In this document: piece after piece, positions 60,445-64,000 of the stretch
How positions within the stretch are numbered: the first letter of the stretch is position 1
Layout: every line of letters begins with the position of its first letter
Source of the DNA: Hyphomicrobiales bacterium
Lineage (GTDB): Bacteria > Pseudomonadota > Alphaproteobacteria > Rhizobiales > Beijerinckiaceae
Direction: 5' to 3'
NCBI GenBank assembly: GCA_019075865.1
Contig: JAGXAN010000003.1
Coordinates: 62,001-126,000, forward strand
Length of the DNA stretch: 64,000 bases
Notes under the pieces: model-generated
Databases searched by the model: none
What the model was told of the DNA's origin: nothing
The model's input: only the letters and a program-made list of their open reading frames with translations
Translations under genes and position numbers: made by a program

Positions 60445-61170
60445 TCAGGTTCCGGTGGCGAGCAGGTTTTGCTCGCGATGCCAGCCTTGCAGGAATTGCC
60501 GGCACCAGCGCAGCACATCGGCATCATACTGGAACCAGCCCTGCAAATGCTGTTCGCGGGTCTGGGCACCGGGACTTTTCATGCGGTCAGCGGCGATGGT
60601 CGTCCAGCGGCACATCATGGCGTAGGTGACTTCGGGGTGGAACTGTATGGCGCAGGCCGTCTCCCCATATTCATAGGCCTGCACCGGAAAATCGCCGCCC
60701 TCGGCCAGCAAGGTTGCGCCCTGGGGCAGGGTGAAGCCTTCGCGATGCCATTGATAGACGTGGCGGGGCAATAAGGCATGGGCACAGTCGCAACGGATGG
60801 TATCGCTGGGCTGCAAGGGATAATAGCCAATCTCGACGCGGCCATCCTCGCGCGCGTAAACCCGCCCGCCCAGATAGCGGGTCAATAATTGCGCGCCAAG
60901 GCAAATGCCCAGAAAGGGCTTCTTTTCCTTCAGTGGCACGCCAATCCAGTCAATCTCGGTATGGATGAATTCATCGGTATCATTGGCGCTCATCGGCCCG
61001 CCAAAGATGATCGCCCCGGCATGGTCGCGCATGTGGCCTGGCAGCGGGTCTCCGAAGCGAGGGCGGCGAATGTCGAGCGCAAAGCCCTGTTCCAGCAGCA
61101 ACCGCCCAACGCGGCCAGGGGTTGAATGTTCCTGATGCAGAATGATGAGAATTTTAGGGGCAGGTCGCAT
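60445..61170 (-). CDS. Class I glutamine amidotransferase-like protein
   Basis: A 241-residue stand-alone GATase1 domain. The nucleophile Cys90 is in FLGICLGAQLLTRYL and the His/Glu pair in AIQFHPEVTY. It resembles the GMP-synthase-like amidotransferases with no fused synthetase (puuD/YfeJ type); the acceptor is unknown. Start ATG 61170 (MRPAPKILII). It is leftward, with convergent phaB on one side and a leftward SDR gene 31 bases upstream. Confidence 0.88.
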   Translation of the reverse strand: MRPAPKILIILHQEHSTPGRVGRLLLEQGFALDIRRPRFGDPLPGHMRDHAGAIIFGGPMSANDTDEFIHTEIDWIGVPLKEKKPFLGICLGAQLLTRYLGGRVYAREDGRVEIGYYPLQPSDTIRCDCAHALLPRHVYQWHREGFTLPQGATLLAEGGDFPVQAYEYGETACAIQFHPEVTYAMMCRWTTIAADRMKSPGAQTREQHLQGWFQYDADVLRWCRQFLQGWHREQNLLATGT

Positions 61171-61201
61171 CACATCATTTCAGCCTTTGGCTGGGCCAAG
61201 G

Positions 61202-62002
61202 TCAAGCATTATCCCGGCGCATTCCTTGCATCCATGCAATAATGGGCAGCAAAATTGCGTGTGGTGAAAACCGGGTCGCAAAGGCAAGCACCCGATTGGC
61301 CATGCCGGCAACGACAACGCGCCGTCCCGCCATCAGGGCATCGTAGCCGATTTGCGCCACGCTGCGTGCCGACATCATCGACATTTTTGAGAGCAGCATA
61401 TTGGGGTCAAAATGGGCGCGGGTCTGGAATTCGGTTTGGGTCGGGCCGGGACACAGGGCCGTCACCTGCACGCCCTTGCCACGCAATTCCTGCGTCATGG
61501 CCTCGCTGAAGGAGAGCACGAAAGCTTTGGTCGCGTAATAGACGGCAAGCCCGGGGCCGGGCAAGAAAGCGGCGGTGGAGGCCACATTGAGGATTTTGCC
61601 GCGCACCGCCAGCAATTGCGGCAGGCAGGCGAGGGTGAGATCGGTGAGGGCGCGCACATTGACATCAACCGAGGCGACTTGTGCGCCCCGATCCAGGGTC
61701 GCCGCTTCGCCCGAGAAGCCAAAACCGGCGTTGTTAACAAGGATTTCCACGCTGGCCCCCGCGCTGGCGAGCGCCGCCAGCACTTGATCGGCAGCATCGG
61801 GCTTGGCGAGATCGCAGGTGAGCACCAGCGGGCGCGGGCGACCGGTTGCGCTGATTTCGTCCGCCAATTGGTCGAGGCGGGCGGTGGTGCGGGCAACCAG
61901 CGCCAGATCATGGTTGTTTTGCGCAAAAATCCGGGCCAGCTCCGCGCCGATGCCGCTTGACGCGCCCGTGATGAGGGTGACCCTGCGCCCTGAATTTTCC
62001 AT
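61202..62002 (-). CDS. Short-chain dehydrogenase
   Basis: A 266-residue classical SDR (DltE/YqjQ-like group). TGASSGIGAELARIF holds the cofactor loop, NNAGFGFSGEAA and STAAFLPGPGLAVYYATKAF contain the catalytic Ser, Tyr and Lys. A C-terminal hydrophobic stretch (FSPHAILLPIIAWMQG) suggests membrane association. Start set at 62002 (MENSGRRVTLITGA) with GGGG eight bases upstream; an in-frame ATG at 62026 is possible. The substrate is unknown. Confidence 0.88.
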   Translation of the reverse strand: MENSGRRVTLITGASSGIGAELARIFAQNNHDLALVARTTARLDQLADEISATGRPRPLVLTCDLAKPDAADQVLAALASAGASVEILVNNAGFGFSGEAATLDRGAQVASVDVNVRALTDLTLACLPQLLAVRGKILNVASTAAFLPGPGLAVYYATKAFVLSFSEAMTQELRGKGVQVTALCPGPTQTEFQTRAHFDPNMLLSKMSMMSARSVAQIGYDALMAGRRVVVAGMANRVLAFATRFSPHAILLPIIAWMQGMRRDNA

Positions 62003-62134
62003 CTTGAATGCCCCATTTTCAACCATTGCCCGGTGAGATTCGCACAAGTCGCAAGCCAGTGCAATTACACCGCTTGCCGGGAGGCCCGTGGTTTGGCAAA
62101 AGTGCTACAACTATTGCGGATGAAAGATTTTCAA

Positions 62135-63889
62135 ATGAGTTTTATGCGCCTTTATGGGCGGGTGCTGGCGCAAATTGGCGAGCAATGGCGGCTGGCTGTG
62201 GTATTGGCGCTGGCCAATGTGGCTCTGGCGATTGCGCAATTTGCCGAGCCGGTGCTTTTTGGCCGAATCATTGACCAATTGGCGCTTGCGCAGGCCGCAG
62301 CGCGGCTTCCCACTTTTGCGGAATTGCGGCCGCTGGCGGGAGCTTGGGTCGGCTTTGCCATATTCACGATTGTGGCGGGGGTTCTGGTGGCGCTTTATGC
62401 CGACCGGTTGTCACATCAGCGCCGCCTTATCGTGATGTCGCGGTTTTTCGATCATGTGCTGAGCCTGCCGATGGCGTTCCACGCGACGACCCATTCGGGC
62501 CGATTGCTGAAAGTGATGCTGGAGGGTGCCGACGGCATGTTCAACCTCTGGCTCTCGTTCTTTCGCCAGAACTGCGCTTCGCTGACGGCCATGGTCGTGC
62601 TGCTGCCAATGACCATGTTTCTGAATTGGCGGCTGGGCGGGGTGCTGTTGTTGCTGGTGATCCTGTTCGGGATTCTTACGGGATATGTGGTGCGGCGCAC
62701 CGAAGCGCTGCAATTGCGTGTGCAGCATTATCACAGCGAACTGGCCGAACATGCGTCTGACGCTCTGGGCAATATTGCGGTAATCCAGAGTTTTACGCGG
62801 ACGGGGGCCGAAGCGCGGGCCTTGCGGTTTATTTCCCGGGACTTGCTGGAGGCGCAAATGCCGGTGCTCTCGTGGTGGGCGATGGCATCCGTGGCCACGC
62901 GTGCTGCCTCAACCCTGTCGATGCTTGCCATATTTGCGCTGGGGGTATGGCTGCATATCCGGGGCCAGGCCAGCATTGGCGCGATCGTAACATTCATGAA
63001 TTTTGCCGGGTTGCTGATTGGGCGGCTGGAGCAGGTGGTTGGCTTTTTCAACGTGCTGATGGCGCAGGCACCCAAATTGCGCGACTTTTTTACCGCGCTC
63101 GATACCGAACCGGCGATTGTTGACCGGCCTGACAGCATTAACCCAGGTCGACTTGTCGGTGCGGTGAAGTTCTCGCGCGTGGGTTTCACCTATGACAAGC
63201 GCCGATCGGCGGTGCATGAACTGAGCTTTGAAGTGCAACCGGGGCAAACGATTGCCTTGGTAGGGGCAACGGGTTCGGGCAAATCCACGGCGATGAATTT
63301 GCTTTACCGGGCGTTTGACCCGGAAACGGGGACGATCAGCATTGACGGGCGGGACATTCGCGACATCAAGCTCGCCAGCCTGCGCGCCAATATCGGCGTC
63401 GTGTTTCAGGAGCCGATGCTATTTGCGCGTTCACTGGAGGAGAATTTGCGGATTGGCAAGCCCAATGCCAGCGTGGCGGAATTGACGCTGGCGCTGGAGC
63501 GGGCGCAGGCCAGCGAATTTGTCGGGCGACAGGCGGATGGGCTGGCCACGCAGGTGAGCGAGCGCGGACGCAGCCTTTCGGGTGGCGAGCGGCAAAGGCT
63601 GGCCATTGCCCGGGCGCTGCTCAAGGATCCGCCGATCATGATTTTTGATGAGGCCACCAGCGCGCTGGATGCGCATACCGAGCAGCAATTGCAGTTGGCC
63701 CTGGACGCGGCCACGGCGGGGCGCACCACATTTGTCATCGCCCATCGGCTCGCCACCATTCGCAACGCCGACCGGATTCTGGTATTTGATGCAGGGCAGG
63801 TGGTGGAAAGCGGCAGTTTTGATGAGCTGGTTGCCATGGATGGCGTATTCGCGCGGCTGGCGCGGGCGCAGTTCATGACGACGGCTTAA
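62135..63889 (+). CDS. NdvA/ChvA-like ABC exporter (fused membrane and ATPase domains)
   Basis: A 584-residue half-transporter: six membrane helices (from VVLALANVALAIAQFAEPVL onwards) then an ATPase domain with Walker A GATGSGKST (about residue 375), Q-loop VVFQEPMLFARSLEEN, signature LSGGERQRLAIARAL (about 480) and IMIFDEATSALD. The N-terminal MSFMRLYGRVL and overall pattern fit the cyclic beta-1,2-glucan exporter group of Hyphomicrobiales; without the glucan synthase gene nearby the substrate is tentative. ATG at 62120 or 62135 is possible. It diverges from the SDR gene. Confidence 0.88.
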   Translation: MSFMRLYGRVLAQIGEQWRLAVVLALANVALAIAQFAEPVLFGRIIDQLALAQAAARLPTFAELRPLAGAWVGFAIFTIVAGVLVALYADRLSHQRRLIVMSRFFDHVLSLPMAFHATTHSGRLLKVMLEGADGMFNLWLSFFRQNCASLTAMVVLLPMTMFLNWRLGGVLLLLVILFGILTGYVVRRTEALQLRVQHYHSELAEHASDALGNIAVIQSFTRTGAEARALRFISRDLLEAQMPVLSWWAMASVATRAASTLSMLAIFALGVWLHIRGQASIGAIVTFMNFAGLLIGRLEQVVGFFNVLMAQAPKLRDFFTALDTEPAIVDRPDSINPGRLVGAVKFSRVGFTYDKRRSAVHELSFEVQPGQTIALVGATGSGKSTAMNLLYRAFDPETGTISIDGRDIRDIKLASLRANIGVVFQEPMLFARSLEENLRIGKPNASVAELTLALERAQASEFVGRQADGLATQVSERGRSLSGGERQRLAIARALLKDPPIMIFDEATSALDAHTEQQLQLALDAATAGRTTFVIAHRLATIRNADRILVFDAGQVVESGSFDELVAMDGVFARLARAQFMTTA

Positions 63890-63893
63890 GCTT

Positions 63894-63923
63894 CGCCCGC
63901 ATAAACATCGCCCGCATAAACAT
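63894..63923 (+). repeat. Two exact 15-base tandem repeats
   Basis: CGCCCGCATAAACAT occurs twice in a row in the short space between the ABC exporter gene and the converging gene at the right edge. Probably a simple duplication. Confidence 0.8.
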
Positions 63924-63932
63924 AGCCCTGGC

Positions 63933-64000
63933 CTATTCGGCGGCGGCCTTGGCTGCCTCGCCCATGCCGTTCTTGCTGATCTCGCGTGCGGCTGGCGCGT
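63933..64000 (-). CDS. C-terminal fragment of an unidentified gene
   Basis: A leftward reading frame enters from the right edge and stops at 63933 (TAG). The last 21 residues are APAAREISKNGMGEAAKAAAE in part; this is too short to identify. It is convergent with the ABC exporter gene. The frame is inferred because it alone stays open to the window edge with a coding-like composition. Confidence 0.45.
   Translation of the reverse strand, partial: APAAREISKNGMGEAAKAAAE

Noticed and set aside
1-64000. tRNA or rRNA genes
   Set aside because: No T-loop-like GGTTCGAATCC sequence in a cloverleaf context or rRNA-like region was noticed by eye; a tRNAscan run would be needed to confirm absence.

Overview
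The window reads as chromosomal DNA of an alphaproteobacterium, most likely order Hyphomicrobiales (Rhizobiales). The reasons are the set of small lineage-typical families (GapR/DUF2312, DUF4167, DUF2093, DUF2794, DUF4170, DUF6101), a VtlR/LsrB-type LysR regulator, split b'/b ATP synthase genes, an NdvA-like exporter and aerobic (CobG/CobN) cobalamin genes. Coding density is high and composition GC-rich, apart from two AT-richer accessory patches. No rRNA, tRNA or CRISPR array was seen.

Layout. 1-7870: a leftward cobalamin operon (DUF1636-cobW-cobN-cobG-cobH-cobI-cobJ) behind a cobalamin riboswitch. 7895-11640: an accessory patch. It holds a 2.6 kb segment bounded by inverted repeats that look like the two ends of one insertion sequence, with only a deleted transposase remnant, carrying an XRE-ImmA/IrrE protein and unknown genes; next to it is a HigBA-like toxin-antitoxin pair with a palindromic operator. 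11664-15711: oxidoreductase, thioesterase, and metY-metA. 15753-25522: a probable uncharacterised biosynthetic locus built on carrier proteins: amino acid:carrier-protein ligase, acyl-CoA dehydrogenase, two carrier proteins, alpha/beta hydrolase, branched-chain-type aminotransferase, GNAT-like acyltransferase, two AMP-forming ligases and a FabG-like reductase.

25529-33203: nadC, an HTH protein, a 50-residue Flp-type pilin, a DUF937 protein, ispH, and sdhCDAB interrupted between sdhA and sdhB by a low-GC vapD gene. 33275-39272: leucine catabolism (ivd-mccB-mccA) and a Gfo/Idh oxidoreductase. 39460-46107: a ferredoxin-reductase-like flavoprotein and an envelope/LPS block (cysQ-like, DUF4170, DUF374 acyltransferase, waaA, lpxK). 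46309-49143: the Fo part of ATP synthase (atpI, B, E, F', F) and gapR. 49274-54511: LysR, msrP, a candidate small RNA, htpG and prmC. 54905-60383: DUF4167, DUF2794, a Bax-inhibitor-1-like protein, DUF2093, grxD and polyhydroxybutyrate genes phaA-phaB. 60445-64000: glutamine amidotransferase, SDR, NdvA-like ABC exporter and the tail of another gene.

The two most unusual parts are the transposase-less cassette at 7895-10470 and the aminoacyl-carrier-protein locus at 15.7-25.5 kb. The insertion of vapD exactly at the sdhB start codon is a third clear oddity.
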